Assembly (NCBI RefSeq): GCF_001411805.1
Contig: NZ_CP007212.1
Coordinates: forward strand, 1,736,001-1,800,000
Source of the DNA: Burkholderia plantarii
Lineage (GTDB): Bacteria > Pseudomonadota > Gammaproteobacteria > Burkholderiales > Burkholderiaceae
Length of the DNA stretch: 64,000 nt
Direction of reading: 5' to 3'
Positions 7,558 through 17,837 of the stretch are shown piece by piece (the first letter of the stretch is position 1; every line of letters starts with the position of its first letter). Position numbers and translations under genes: made by a program. The notes under the pieces were generated by a model. It searched no databases and was not told the origin of the DNA. It saw only the letters and a list, made by a program, of their open reading frames with translations.

Positions 7558-8823
7558 TCAGCGCGCGGGCGATCGGATCTGTCGGGCCTTAACCAATTCC
7601 GTAAAGCCGGCGATATCCAGCAACCAAGTCTGCTGCGCCACAGTGTAAGTTTCGTGCAGCTTGCGCGGCAAGACGAGTTGCAAACGCTTTGCCTTCATTT
7701 CATCGGTCTGATGCGTGGAAATTGCTGTTTCGAGTGTCAACAAGTGTTTGTCGGCGATGCGATCTGCTTCGGCAAGTACCTGACGCCACCGGTCTTTGCA
7801 GGTCGACTTCACACCCAGCATGGTCAGGTTTAATGGATCGAAAGCGAGATTGTGATACTCCCCATCTCCGGGAAAGATGAAGTCGGGCTTTGCCTTGTTT
7901 TCAGTAACGGCTGTTCGTGTATGCCGGATGTCACATTCTTTAAACAGAAATTCAAGATGATTTTCCAAGGCAAGGCCGACGCGACTCTTTCGGCGATTCT
8001 GAACCGAGAGCGAGAACGATAAAAAACCGTCGACATCAACACGGGATTCCGTATTTGCATTGTCGGCGAAACCTTGTGAAAGACGGTCGGCTATCAGGTA
8101 ACGTTCAAGTGTCCGGAACAGAATTTCCTCACGTTCCATCCATGCCATGAGCACCGCATCTGGTGATTCCTTTGGTTCAAGATCTTTCAGCGTCGAGCGA
8201 GCGTAGGCCGAAAATTCCCGAGTGGTAGGGAAACTGCCCAAGAACCGCTTCAACATTTCTTCAAGATAATTATCTTGTGATATTTCGATAGTAACGCCGA
8301 TGTTTTCGAGAATGAAACGTGAGGCAAATTCGATGCGATCCTGTTCAGTCTCAAGCTCGGATTTTACGGAAAACCCCGGATGAGCCAGTTCGGTAAATCC
8401 AAACAGCCATTCAATCTGGCGGCCGATACTTGATCCATTTTCGGCAATCATGACAAGCAAGCCGCCGTCACGCTTTTTGGCAATGACCAGTAAGTCACCC
8501 TCACTTGCATTTAGCGAGACAGTTGTGGTCGGAAAGTAAAACCGGAACTCCGGACTCCGAGGTTTCCCTTTCCGAAATTGCCCCTTTCGACAGTTGTACA
8601 ACGTAAGAAATGCATCTTCGACAACAGGATCCGGATCTTCGTCATCGAGGTAAACATACCTTGCGGGCAGGCGTGTGTTTTCATCAGGACGTCCCATGAA
8701 TTCAAGCATCTTGACGATAGCTTGATACTCATGCTGGTTTGAGCGGGTTTCATCTGCTTCCACTGCGCTCAAACGCTTCGCAGCAACCCCTTCAAAGTAC
8801 TCCGATAAATAACCTGATTTCAT
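7558..8823 (-). CDS. Type II restriction endonuclease, EcoRII family
   Basis: A 421-residue protein close in length to EcoRII (about 400). The C-terminal half matches the EcoRII catalytic domain: SRVGLALENHLEFLF, AVTENKAKPDFIFPG, and VKSTCKDRWRQ at residues 338-348. This gives a PD-(D/E)xK-type site with D314, K339, K343 and R345 as candidate catalytic residues. The N-terminal half would be the effector-DNA-binding domain. The recognition site by family would be CCWGG. The ATG overlaps the stop of the Vsr gene (ATGA), and the three genes read as one operon. GC content is clearly lower than the flanks, suggesting horizontal transfer. Longer frames were not needed. Confidence 0.92.
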   Translation of the reverse strand: MKSGYLSEYFEGVAAKRLSAVEADETRSNQHEYQAIVKMLEFMGRPDENTRLPARYVYLDDEDPDPVVEDAFLTLYNCRKGQFRKGKPRSPEFRFYFPTTTVSLNASEGDLLVIAKKRDGGLLVMIAENGSSIGRQIEWLFGFTELAHPGFSVKSELETEQDRIEFASRFILENIGVTIEISQDNYLEEMLKRFLGSFPTTREFSAYARSTLKDLEPKESPDAVLMAWMEREEILFRTLERYLIADRLSQGFADNANTESRVDVDGFLSFSLSVQNRRKSRVGLALENHLEFLFKECDIRHTRTAVTENKAKPDFIFPGDGEYHNLAFDPLNLTMLGVKSTCKDRWRQVLAEADRIADKHLLTLETAISTHQTDEMKAKRLQLVLPRKLHETYTVAQQTWLLDIAGFTELVKARQIRSPAR

Positions 8824-9266
8824 CCACGCAGCTCCATTTCCGATATGTCACTGTGAAGCCAGTGAGCAAGGTCTTTCGCAATGCCGTCGACGTCCTTGTC
8901 TGCACCACGTAAAGCGCATTCCCAGACAATACCGACTCGCCAACCTCCGGCAAGCAAGGTAGTCAATGCTTTGTGATCATTGGCACGATTGCGGTTGATT
9001 TTTTCGCGCCAGAAGTCTGTACGTGTTCCGGGCAACTTGAAAAACTTGCAGTCGTGCCCGTGCCAAAAGCAACCATGTACAAAAATGACCGCGCTATAAC
9101 GTGGTAGTACTATATCAGGTTTTCCAGGCAAGTCCCGAACATGAAGGCGAAATCGAAATCCCTGGCGATGTAACAGGCTGCGAATGGTGATTTCGGGTTT
9201 TGTGTTGAGCCCCCGTATTCCGGACATCATCCGGCTACGGGTGGCTTTATCGACCACATCAACCAT
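8820..9266 (-). CDS. vsr: Very short patch repair endonuclease Vsr
   Basis: A 148-residue nuclease that nicks 5' of the T in T:G mismatches created by deamination of 5-methylcytosine in CCWGG sites. The start at 9266 overlaps the methylase stop (TAATG) and gives [19 protein letters not shown], the normal Vsr N-terminus. D51 in LPGKPDIVLP and H69 in HGCFWHGHDC fall at the same numbers as the catalytic residues of the E. coli enzyme, and the zinc-ligand histidine and cysteines are present. Its stop overlaps the restriction gene start. It protects methylated sites from C-to-T mutation, and co-location with methylase and nuclease is a full 'methylate-cut-repair' set. Confidence 0.95.
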   Translation of the reverse strand: MVDVVDKATRSRMMSGIRGLNTKPEITIRSLLHRQGFRFRLHVRDLPGKPDIVLPRYSAVIFVHGCFWHGHDCKFFKLPGTRTDFWREKINRNRANDHKALTTLLAGGWRVGIVWECALRGADKDVDGIAKDLAHWLHSDISEMELRG

Positions 9267-10534
9267 TAATCGAAAAGTGGAAGTGTTAACGAAGTGCCGT
9301 CGCGCTCTTGTGCAACGAGAGTCTGGACGTGAGGAGCCATAATTCTGGCAACCTCTTGCATCACCGGCATTACGACGCTGTTGCCAAATTGCCGATACGC
9401 TTGTGTATCGCTCACCGGGATTCGGTACGTATCGGGGAAACCCATCAGCCTCGCGCATTCGCGGGGCGTCAGGCGACGCGGGCGCTTGTCTTCCCCTTGA
9501 TAAACGAGAATTTCCGAGCCGTCCTTGTGGTACCGAGCTGACAGCGTGCGGGTTACGCTGTTTGGATAGGCCATTCCGAAGCCAAAGCCGTTACCTGCTG
9601 CGCGATGCTTCTCAGCATACGCTTGCAGATAAGTCCAGAGGTTCGGCGTCAGGGTGTACTTGGATTGCACCTTGCAGCTTTCATGGTCGAAGAATCTCTC
9701 TCCGTCCCATGGAAGAACCGGCTCGCTTCCATCTGTTTTGTGCAGAATCGATGAGAGCCGGGGCCCTTCTGCCGGCAAGCGCAGATCATTCCATGAGAAG
9801 CCCGTTTTCTTCCTGAATCCAACGATGACGATTCGCTCGCGATGCTGCGGAGTGAAGTGCTGCCCGTCGATGACTTTGTAATGCACGTCGTACTTAAGCT
9901 CATCCCGCAGCGTTTGCAAGATAACAGCAAAAGTGTTGCCTTTATCGTGCGACAACAAATTTTTCACGTTTTCCAGTACGAAGGCCGCAGGACGCTTGGC
10001 TGCAATGATGCGGGCGACGTCGAAAAAGAGGGTGCCTTGCGTGGTGCATTCGAAGCCGTGCGGGCGTCCCAGCGAGTTTTTCTTGCTTACTCCCGCGATG
10101 CTGAACGGCTGGCAAGGGAATCCGGCAAGTAAAACGTCATGGGTTGGTACACTTTCTGCTGAAAACGGTACAATGTCGCCTACGAATGGATGGTGCTCTC
10201 CGAAGTTGTCGGTATATGTTTTTTTCGAAAAGTCGTTCCATTCGCTGGTAAATACGCATTCACCTCCGTGACTTTCAAAACCTAGGCGAATGCCACCAAT
10301 TCCGGCGAACAGATCGATGAAGCGAAATCGGCCTTTGGCCCCGGGCGTGCCTTTTGACGGTGTGGTCTCCAGCATGTCTCGCAATGCTGGTTCCAGCATG
10401 GCGGGACAGGGCGTTTCGCCCTTTTCCCAGCGCCGAACCGTTTTCGTGTCTTTGCCGACGTGTTCGGCGATTTCGCGCTGTGTGAAGCGGCTGCGAGCCT
10501 GTTTCAACAGCTCAAGTGATGGAACTAGGGTCAT
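9266..10534 (-). CDS. dcm: DNA (cytosine-5) methyltransferase, Dcm/M.EcoRII type
   Basis: A 422-residue enzyme from the ATG at 10534; the frame stays open to a GTG at 10621, so up to 29 more residues are possible and no start has a convincing ribosome site. Residues 7-55 form a helix-turn-helix ([20 protein letters not shown]), as in Dcm. Then come C5-methylase motifs: [30 protein letters not shown] with catalytic C141, [12 protein letters not shown] (E188), [15 protein letters not shown] and [12 protein letters not shown]. The expected product is the internal C5 methylation of CCWGG. It heads the methylase-vsr-restriction operon. Low-GC relative to neighbours. Confidence 0.93.
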   Translation of the reverse strand: MTLVPSLELLKQARSRFTQREIAEHVGKDTKTVRRWEKGETPCPAMLEPALRDMLETTPSKGTPGAKGRFRFIDLFAGIGGIRLGFESHGGECVFTSEWNDFSKKTYTDNFGEHHPFVGDIVPFSAESVPTHDVLLAGFPCQPFSIAGVSKKNSLGRPHGFECTTQGTLFFDVARIIAAKRPAAFVLENVKNLLSHDKGNTFAVILQTLRDELKYDVHYKVIDGQHFTPQHRERIVIVGFRKKTGFSWNDLRLPAEGPRLSSILHKTDGSEPVLPWDGERFFDHESCKVQSKYTLTPNLWTYLQAYAEKHRAAGNGFGFGMAYPNSVTRTLSARYHKDGSEILVYQGEDKRPRRLTPRECARLMGFPDTYRIPVSDTQAYRQFGNSVVMPVMQEVARIMAPHVQTLVAQERDGTSLTLPLFD

Positions 10535-10622
10535 ATGTGATGCTCGCTGGGAATTCAAGCGGACATTTTGACCGTTAGGCCTCCCTTCGTCTACATTTTT
10601 ATGTCCCTTTAGCGTTGTCACG

Positions 10623-10871
10623 GTGTCTCAGGCAGCTACAAGTGGCAGGTCGCCAAAGAGTCTGCTGCGCGGCGATCTGCATACGTTGTTCGATCTCGGC
10701 GCCCTGACGATCGATCCGGTCACGCTGCGCGTCGTGATTGCCGAGGCGCTGCGGTCGTCCGACTACGGCGCTTGGCACGACGCGCCGCTGCGCCTGCCGC
10801 AGTCAGCGGCGCATCGCCCTTCGCCGGAAGCGCTCGGCCAGCATTACGCGCAGCACCGACCCATGCGTTAA
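10623..10871 (+). pseudogene. 3' remnant of an HNH endonuclease gene
   Basis: An 82-residue frame opening with a GTG. From residue 15 it reads LRGDLHTLFDLGALTIDPVT, then WHDAPLRLPQSAAHRPSP. This is the end of the HNH restriction endonucleases of the phosphorothioate-sensing type, where the nuclease motif continues as a 'LCxLHHxLFDLGA' segment. The DNA-binding domain and the first half of the HNH motif are missing, and the break lies exactly at the start of the restriction-modification module. High-GC codon use returns here. It is best read as a host gene truncated by arrival of the module, probably not functional. Confidence 0.7.
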
Positions 10872-10889
10872 TCTCCGACGCCCCAAAGC

Positions 10890-10913
10890 AAAAAAGGGCG
10901 GCCGGAGCCGCCC
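10890..10913 (-). terminator. Rho-independent terminator of the phosphoesterase gene
   Basis: A 7-bp stem (GGGCGGC at 10896-10902 with GCCGCCC at 10907-10913) and a 4-base loop, followed on the minus strand by a run of six T. It lies about 50 bases beyond the stop at 10966. Confidence 0.75.
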
Positions 10914-10965
10914 AATCACTCGAGCCCGCCACCAACGGGTCGATTGCTGCTGTTGTCAGCCTGAC

Positions 10966-12588
10966 TTAGTTCTGCGACAGCGTCAGCGCGTTGGTCAGGT
11001 CGCCCATCGCGGTGCCGCCGTTCTTCACCAGTGCGTCGTCACGTTGCTTCAAGCCGTCGAGCTTCGGCAGCGAATAGCGGCGCGTGATGAGGCGCAGGAT
11101 CGACGCGGTGTCGTATTGCGTGTGATCGACGAACCCCTTCTTCGCGTACGGCGAGACGATCAGCGCCGGAACCCGCGTGCCCGGGCCCCAGCGGTCGCCC
11201 TTCGGCGGCGCGACGTGATCCCAGAAGCCGCCGTTTTCGTCATAGGTCACGACGACGATCATGTTGCTCCACTGCGGGCTGTTCTGCAGGTGGGTGATCA
11301 CGTCCGCGATGTGCCGGTCGCCCGCCGCGACGTTGGCGTAACCCGCGTGCTCGTTCAGGTTGCCCTGCGGCTTGTAGAACGACACCGCCGGCAGCGTGCC
11401 CGCGTCGATCGCCTTGATGAACTCGCTGCCGTTCATCCCGCCGTCGAGCACGTGCTGCGCGCGTGCCGTGGTGCCCGGAGCCAGGTTCTTGAAGTAGTTG
11501 AACGGCTGGTGGTGGTACTGGAAGTTCGCCGTGGTCAGCGTCGTGCCGTCGGCAGCCGCGGCCGGCGTGGTGCCTTGCGACTTCTGCAGCGCCGCGCCGA
11601 ACGCGCCGCCGTACCATGCCCACGATACGCCGGCGTTGTTGAGCAGGTCGCCGATGTTGGTCGCCGTCTGCGGCGGCAGCGTGTTGGAGAGGGTCGGGTC
11701 GGCCAGCGTCGCGTCGCCGGCCGGCGCCTTGTTGCCGCTCGGCTGATACGGCGGCTGCATCGTGTTGACCGCGTAGAAGTCGGGCGTGAGGTTGCCCGAG
11801 TTCACGAACACCGGTGCGCCGTCGAGCGCCGAGGCCTTCGACGTGCTCGACACCTGCAGCGACACGCCGTCGGCGTTCACGGCCGAGATCGAGCCGGCCG
11901 CCACGCTGGTGCCGGCGTTCGGGTAGAACGGCGCGCAGGCGCAGACCAGGTACTGGTGGTTCAGGAACGAGCCGCCGAACGCGCCCATGAAGAAGTTGTC
12001 GGCCAGCGTGTACTGCTGCGCGATCTTCCAGAGCGGCAGGCTGTTCTGGTTGGTGTTGTAGTGGCCCATCACGAGGCCGCCCGAATCCGCCCAGGCCGCG
12101 AACATGTTGTTCTTGCCGCCGTTGATCTGCATCTGGTTCTCATAGAACCGGTGATACAGGTCGCGCGTCGTCACGTCGATGCCGGTGTTGAAGCCGGCCG
12201 GATCGTCGATCGCGAACGGGGCGTTCGGCAGGTTCGCCGTGGCGGCTTCGGTCACGGCCGGCGTCACGCCGGAGGCGGTCAGGCCGCCCCAGATCTTCGG
12301 CAGCGTCGCGAGCGGCGTGCCGTCACGATCGAGCTGCTGCGCGCTGGCGGCGGTCACGTTCTGGATGCCGTTGGCGCCGGGAAACGCTCCGTAGAGATTG
12401 TCGAAGCTGCGGTTTTCCGCATAGATCACGACGATGTTCTTGACGGCCGACAGGGTCTGTGCGGCCGGCTGCGCCGGGGTGGTGGTGGCCGGCGGAGTCG
12501 ACGGGGCGTCATCGTTGCCGCCGCAGGCGCCAAGGAAGGCCGCTGCCGCAAGCGCGATGGGCGTCACGCGGTGAAAAGTCTTCTTCAT
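10966..12588 (-). CDS. Phosphoesterase / acid phosphatase lipoprotein, AcpA family
   Basis: A 540-residue protein from the ATG at 12588 (GAGA upstream; a start 7 codons earlier is less likely). The leader ends in a lipobox LGAC with the acylated C22, so it should be an envelope lipoprotein. The body has the alkaline-phosphatase-superfamily phosphoesterase motifs ENRSFDNLYGAFPG near residue 65 and VVVTYDENGGFWDHVAPP near residue 430, typical of AcpA and phospholipase C-like enzymes. The natural substrate is uncertain. It is divergent from a di-haem peroxidase gene, a pairing I recall from other Burkholderia, which suggests a periplasmic stress or phosphate-related unit. Confidence 0.85.
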   Translation of the reverse strand: MKKTFHRVTPIALAAAAFLGACGGNDDAPSTPPATTTPAQPAAQTLSAVKNIVVIYAENRSFDNLYGAFPGANGIQNVTAASAQQLDRDGTPLATLPKIWGGLTASGVTPAVTEAATANLPNAPFAIDDPAGFNTGIDVTTRDLYHRFYENQMQINGGKNNMFAAWADSGGLVMGHYNTNQNSLPLWKIAQQYTLADNFFMGAFGGSFLNHQYLVCACAPFYPNAGTSVAAGSISAVNADGVSLQVSSTSKASALDGAPVFVNSGNLTPDFYAVNTMQPPYQPSGNKAPAGDATLADPTLSNTLPPQTATNIGDLLNNAGVSWAWYGGAFGAALQKSQGTTPAAAADGTTLTTANFQYHHQPFNYFKNLAPGTTARAQHVLDGGMNGSEFIKAIDAGTLPAVSFYKPQGNLNEHAGYANVAAGDRHIADVITHLQNSPQWSNMIVVVTYDENGGFWDHVAPPKGDRWGPGTRVPALIVSPYAKKGFVDHTQYDTASILRLITRRYSLPKLDGLKQRDDALVKNGGTAMGDLTNALTLSQN

Positions 12589-12789
12589 TCGTTGTCTCTC
12601 TTGTCGCACATGTACCGTAGGAACCGGCCATCGTTCTCATGGGGAATGACAGCAGGCCGACCGGATTATGTAAGTAATTTTTGACAGCTAAATGTAGTGA
12701 GTCTTTCGTTTTGCTGTCTGTTCATGTTCACGGAATTGACACTTTTCCGACATACGCTCGCGCCTTCCTTTCTTGTCTTTCGGATCGAC
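12589..12789. promoter_or_regulatory. Divergent promoter region of the AcpA-like and peroxidase genes
   Basis: This 200-base region is AT-richer than the genes around it. On the plus strand two exact TTGACA hexamers occur at 12681-12686 and 12736-12741, but neither has a good -10 hexamer at 16-18 bases. The sequence shows no clear operator palindrome. Both genes must be transcribed from here. Confidence 0.3.
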
Positions 12790-14244
12790 ATGCGCAGCCA
12801 GCACGAAGACTTCGCCCGGCCCCGGCCGGTTCGCCATTCCCGCGCCGGGCGCGCGGCCGCGCTCATGGCGGTCGTGTTCGCCGGCGCGCTGACGGGCATC
12901 CTGACGGGCTGCGACTCGCGTGCGCCGGGCGCTTCGGGCTCGCAGCCGGCGTCGGTCGCCGCCACCTCGGCAGCGTCGGCCGGACAGCCGGCGGCCGCCG
13001 CACGGCCAGGCGCGAGGGCGGGCGCGAGCGGGCCGATCGTGGTCGCGAACCAGCCGCAAACGCGTGCGCAGGTCTACGAGGCCGTCAGAAAAATGACAGC
13101 GCTGGGTAAGCAGATGTTTTTCGATCCGTCGCTGTCGGGTAGCGGCAAGCTTGCATGCGCCTCGTGCCATAGCCCGCAACATGCTTTCACGCCGGCCAAC
13201 GCGCTGTCGGTGCAGCTGGGCGGCGACGACATGCATCAGCAGGGTTTCCGCGCGGTGCCGACGCTGATGTATCTGCAGAAGGTGCCGCCGTTCACCGAGC
13301 ATTTCCACGACTCGGACGAGGAGGGCGACGAGAGCGTGGACGCCGGCCCGACGGGCGGCCTGACCTGGGACGGGCGCGTCGATCACGGCGAGGAGCAGGC
13401 GCGGATTCCGCTCGTCACGCCGTTCGAGATGAACAGCACGCCGGCGAAGGTGGCCAGCGCGGTGCGCGCGGCGCCGTACTCGGCCGAGTTCCGCGCGGCC
13501 TTCGGCGAGCAGGTGTTCGGCAGCGACGCGGCGATCTTCAAGGCGGTGCTGCAGGCGCTCGGCGCGTTCGAGCAGTCGCCGGAAATCTTCACGCCGTACT
13601 CGAGCAAGTACGACGCGTTCCTCGACCACAAGGCCACGCTCAGCGATGCCGAGATGCGCGGCCTGCTGCTGTTCAACGACGAGCGCAAGGGCAACTGCGC
13701 GAGCTGCCACATCAGCCAGCGCGCGCTCGATGGCTCGGCGCCGCAGTTCAGCGACTTCGGCCTGATCGCGATCGGCGTGCCGCGTAACCGCGAGCTCGCC
13801 GTCAACAAGGATCCGAAGTTCTTCGATCTCGGCGCCTGCGGGCCGGAACGCCAGGACCTGAAGGGCCGCGACGAATACTGCGGGATCTTTCGCACGCCGA
13901 CGCTGCGCAACGTCGCGCTGAAGCAGTCGTTCTTCCACAACGGCATCTACCACTCGCTCGAGGACGTGCTGCGCTTCTACGTGCAGCGCGACACGAATCC
14001 GGAGAAGTTCTATCCGGTGCGTCACGGCGTGGTGCAGAAGTTCGACGATCTGCCCGGACGCTACTGGGCAAACATCAACACGGACCCGCCGTTCGACCGC
14101 AAGAAGGGTGACAAGCCGGCGCTCGACGAGGCCGAGATCCAGGACGTGATCGCGTTCCTGCACACGCTGACGGACGGCTACCAGCCCACCCGCATCACCA
14201 GCAGCGCCAACCTCGGCGCCGCCCCGGACGCGGCGGCGCACTGA
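12790..14244 (+). CDS. Di-haem cytochrome c peroxidase family protein (lipoprotein)
   Basis: A 484-residue protein from the ATG at 12790. The leader ends with LTGC (C41), a lipobox, so it is probably anchored in the envelope. Two haem-c sites are present, CASCH at residues 123-127 and CASCH at 303-307, with the spacing of the CcpA/MauG family. The stretch GGLTWDGRVDHGEEQARIPL and the end motif LPGRYWANINTDPPFDRK split as GRYWANINTDPPFDR are typical of this family. Such enzymes reduce hydrogen peroxide in the periplasm using cytochrome electrons, or oxidise a partner protein. The frame is open upstream to 12697, but a haem lipoprotein leader starts naturally at 12790. Confidence 0.88.
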   Translation: MRSQHEDFARPRPVRHSRAGRAAALMAVVFAGALTGILTGCDSRAPGASGSQPASVAATSAASAGQPAAAARPGARAGASGPIVVANQPQTRAQVYEAVRKMTALGKQMFFDPSLSGSGKLACASCHSPQHAFTPANALSVQLGGDDMHQQGFRAVPTLMYLQKVPPFTEHFHDSDEEGDESVDAGPTGGLTWDGRVDHGEEQARIPLVTPFEMNSTPAKVASAVRAAPYSAEFRAAFGEQVFGSDAAIFKAVLQALGAFEQSPEIFTPYSSKYDAFLDHKATLSDAEMRGLLLFNDERKGNCASCHISQRALDGSAPQFSDFGLIAIGVPRNRELAVNKDPKFFDLGACGPERQDLKGRDEYCGIFRTPTLRNVALKQSFFHNGIYHSLEDVLRFYVQRDTNPEKFYPVRHGVVQKFDDLPGRYWANINTDPPFDRKKGDKPALDEAEIQDVIAFLHTLTDGYQPTRITSSANLGAAPDAAAH

Positions 14245-14355
14245 GGGCGCGGCGCGGCGCCGGGGCCGCGCTTCGGGGGCGCGACGCCGTGATATCCTCG
14301 CCGGCGGGGGTGCGCAGCGTGCGCGTCCCGGCAACCCAACAAGGAGAACAAGCCG

Positions 14356-14736
14356 ATGCAGGTAACCCTGTCGAACCTATCGCAACTCCTGGCCGGCGCC
14401 GCGCCGATGGCCGCCGCGCTCGGCGCGCAGGCGCAGAGCAACCTGAACTTCCTGAACGACACGCCGATCACGTATTTCAGCAAGGCGGACGTCGCCTCGC
14501 TGACCAAGGCCGTGCATCAGGCCCGCGACCAAGGCAAGGACGGCGAGACGACCGAGTGGAACAACGGCAATCGCGGCGTCCGGATCGAGGCGAAGCTCAC
14601 GCCCTCGACGCTCGAACAGGACGGCCATGCCTGCCGCGAGATCGCCACCGAGATCAACGCGAAAGGCCAGTCGATGACGCTGCGCCCGCGCTATTGCAAG
14701 ACGCCCGCGGGCAAGTGGCAGTTGCAGAAGCGTTGA
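14356..14736 (+). CDS. 17-kDa surface-antigen-like periplasmic protein
   Basis: A 126-residue protein with AAGGAG at a good distance before the ATG. The first 27 residues look like a weak signal peptide ending AQAQS. The rest (NNGNRGVRIEAKLTPSTLEQ, then GHACREIATEINAKGQ and RYCKTPAGKWQLQ) matches the C-terminal domain of the 17-kDa surface antigen/RT0821 family, including two cysteines that may pair. Role unknown; such domains are envelope-associated. The Nudix gene begins 5 bases after its stop, so the two may be co-transcribed. Confidence 0.6.
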   Translation: MQVTLSNLSQLLAGAAPMAAALGAQAQSNLNFLNDTPITYFSKADVASLTKAVHQARDQGKDGETTEWNNGNRGVRIEAKLTPSTLEQDGHACREIATEINAKGQSMTLRPRYCKTPAGKWQLQKR

Positions 14737-14741
14737 CGGCC

Positions 14742-15218
14742 ATGGTGGGAAGACGGCCGGAGCGGGCCGCCCGCGCACTGTCGTGCGGCACCGTGCTGCT
14801 CGATCCGGCCGGGCGGCTGTTGCTTGCGCATGCAACCGAAACGTCGCATTGGGACATCCCGAAGGGGCATCTCGATCCCGGCGAATCGGAGCGCGACGCC
14901 GCGCTGCGCGAGCTGTTCGAGGAAACCGGCATCGCGCTCGCGCCGGCGCGCCTCGTCGATCTCGGCCGCTTCGCCTATCGTCCCGACAAGGATCTCTACC
15001 TGTTCGCCGCGCGCCTGCGCGAGGACGAAACCGACCTGTCCGCCTGCCTCTGCACCTCGATGTTCCCGAGCCGCGCCACCGGCGCCTCGATCCCGGAGAT
15101 GGACGCGTTCCGCTGGGTCGCGATCGAGGAGGTTGCGCGCTATGCGAGCCGCAGCCTCACGCGGCTGTTCTCGCGCGCGCTGTCGCTGGCCGACCTGCAT
15201 CGCGAGCTGCCGGGCTGA
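14742..15218 (+). CDS. Nudix hydrolase
   Basis: A 158-residue protein with a complete Nudix box, GHLDPGESERDAALRELFEE followed by TGI, at about residues 46-68, giving the metal-binding REXXEE. The short sequence WDIPKGHLDPG before it is typical of diadenosine polyphosphate (ApnA) or dinucleoside hydrolases. The start at 14742 follows the previous gene by 5 bases; longer readings in this frame pass through that gene. It probably cleans up nucleoside diphosphate derivatives; the exact substrate cannot be read. Confidence 0.85.
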   Translation: MVGRRPERAARALSCGTVLLDPAGRLLLAHATETSHWDIPKGHLDPGESERDAALRELFEETGIALAPARLVDLGRFAYRPDKDLYLFAARLREDETDLSACLCTSMFPSRATGASIPEMDAFRWVAIEEVARYASRSLTRLFSRALSLADLHRELPG

Positions 15219-15266
15219 CTTGGCCGCGCCGGCATCTAGAGAAATCGACGCCGGATCGGCGGATAT

Positions 15267-15294
15267 AAAAAAATCCCCGGCCTGACCGGGGATT
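15267..15294 (-). terminator. Terminator of glnS
   Basis: A 9-bp stem AATCCCCGG/CCGGGGATT with a 5-base loop (15272-15294), followed on the minus strand by seven T. It sits 20 bases beyond the glnS stop and separates it from the convergent Nudix gene. Confidence 0.85.
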
Positions 15295-15313
15295 CTTCAT
15301 GGCGCGGGGCCGG

Positions 15314-17023
<1,710 letters not shown>

Positions 17024-17235
17024 GCGGGAACTGGAAGAAGTGGGCGCGCGCCGGTTGCGCCGCCTGAAACCGTCGATTCTACCTGAGCCGGGCGCCCGGT
17101 GAGGAGCCTGCGTCAGGCGGCCGGCGCGGCTGTATCAGTCGTAACGGGAGGTAAAACGCGCTGGCGCGGGTGCCGGGCATTTTTTAAGATTCGCCTACCG
17201 CTTCGATAGGGAAGTGCCGCGCAGGGAGTCTCGAT

Positions 17236-17457
17236 ATGTCCACTCAAATGAAAACCACGCATTTTCTGGTTCGTGCCACCGTTCTCGCCGTCGTCGTCGC
17301 GAGCCTCGGCGCCTGCACGATGACGCGCACCCAGCGCAACGCCGGCATCGGCGCGGCCGCGGGCGGCGCGCTCGGCTACCTCGTCACGGGCGGGCCGATC
17401 GGCACCGTGGCCGGCGCCGCCGCCGGCGGCATCGTCGGCGCGAACGTGCATCGCTGA
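17236..17457 (+). CDS. Small glycine-zipper lipoprotein, OsmB-like
   Basis: A 73-residue lipoprotein. AGGGAG lies 7 bases before the ATG. The leader ends in LGAC (lipobox), and the mature part is a glycine zipper, NAGIGAAAGGALGYLVTGGP then VAGAAAGGIVGANV, as in OsmB and other small osmotically induced outer-membrane lipoproteins. It probably inserts in the outer membrane. An annotated function beyond that is not possible. It is monocistronic and followed by a 380-base gap. Confidence 0.8.
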   Translation: MSTQMKTTHFLVRATVLAVVVASLGACTMTRTQRNAGIGAAAGGALGYLVTGGPIGTVAGAAAGGIVGANVHR

Positions 17458-17589
17458 AGCGGGCGCGAGCGGGCTCACCGGCCGGTAGCGGCCCGATAGG
17501 CGGCCCGGGCCGGACGCCGCAAGGCGCCGCGGTGCCCGGCCTCGCTGGCCGCCGCGAACCCGGCTGGCCGGCGCCGAAGGCAACGTCGA

Positions 17590-17620
17590 CCAAGCCAAGC
17601 CAACACAAGCCAAGCCAACA
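17590..17620. repeat. Short tandem repeat CAAGCCAAGCCAAC
   Basis: The unit CAAGCCAAGCCAAC occurs twice, separated by A-C, inside the gap after the OsmB-like gene. It is a simple-sequence array with no coding role seen. Confidence 0.6.
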
Positions 17621-17750
17621 ACACGGGCATCAGGGAGAGCCAGCGGGCACCGCCGCGGCCACGCAGGCCCGGGCGGTGCCCGCCGGCCACCACGCACCGC
17701 CGCGGGAGCGGCCGGCCTTCACCGGCCCGGCCGCTGGCCGCCGGCACGGC

Positions 17751-17783
17751 GCCGGAGCGGGCAAGCGCGCGCTCCGGCGTTTT
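17751..17783 (+). terminator. Possible terminator
   Basis: Stem GCCGGAGCG (17751-17759) pairs with CGCTCCGGC (17770-17778) across a 10-base loop, followed by G and TTTT. It lies 300 bases past the plus-strand lipoprotein gene and before the convergent CoA-transferase end. Confidence 0.45.
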
Positions 17784-17837
17784 CCATGCATGACGGCGAC
17801 AAGCCATGGCTGCCGGGCCGGCGCCTGCATCGCCTTC

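Larger units (their letters stand above)
17458..17837. other. Gap of 380 bases between the OsmB-like and CoA-transferase genes
   Basis: No convincing gene. It contains a near-perfect repeat of CAAGCCAAGCCAAC (17590-17620) and one hairpin that may be a terminator. The longer frames crossing it are GC-driven and have no ribosome site. Confidence 0.5.

Noticed and set aside
10560..10600. Strong AAGGGAGG-like site upstream of the methylase gene
   Set aside because: The ATG that follows it at good spacing opens a three-codon frame (M-S-A-stop), not the methylase frame, so it does not support a longer methylase start.
10738..12684. Plus-strand frame of 648 codons across the AcpA-like gene
   Set aside because: It is antisense to a gene with clear phosphoesterase motifs and a lipobox; the translation is Arg/Val-rich without any domain.
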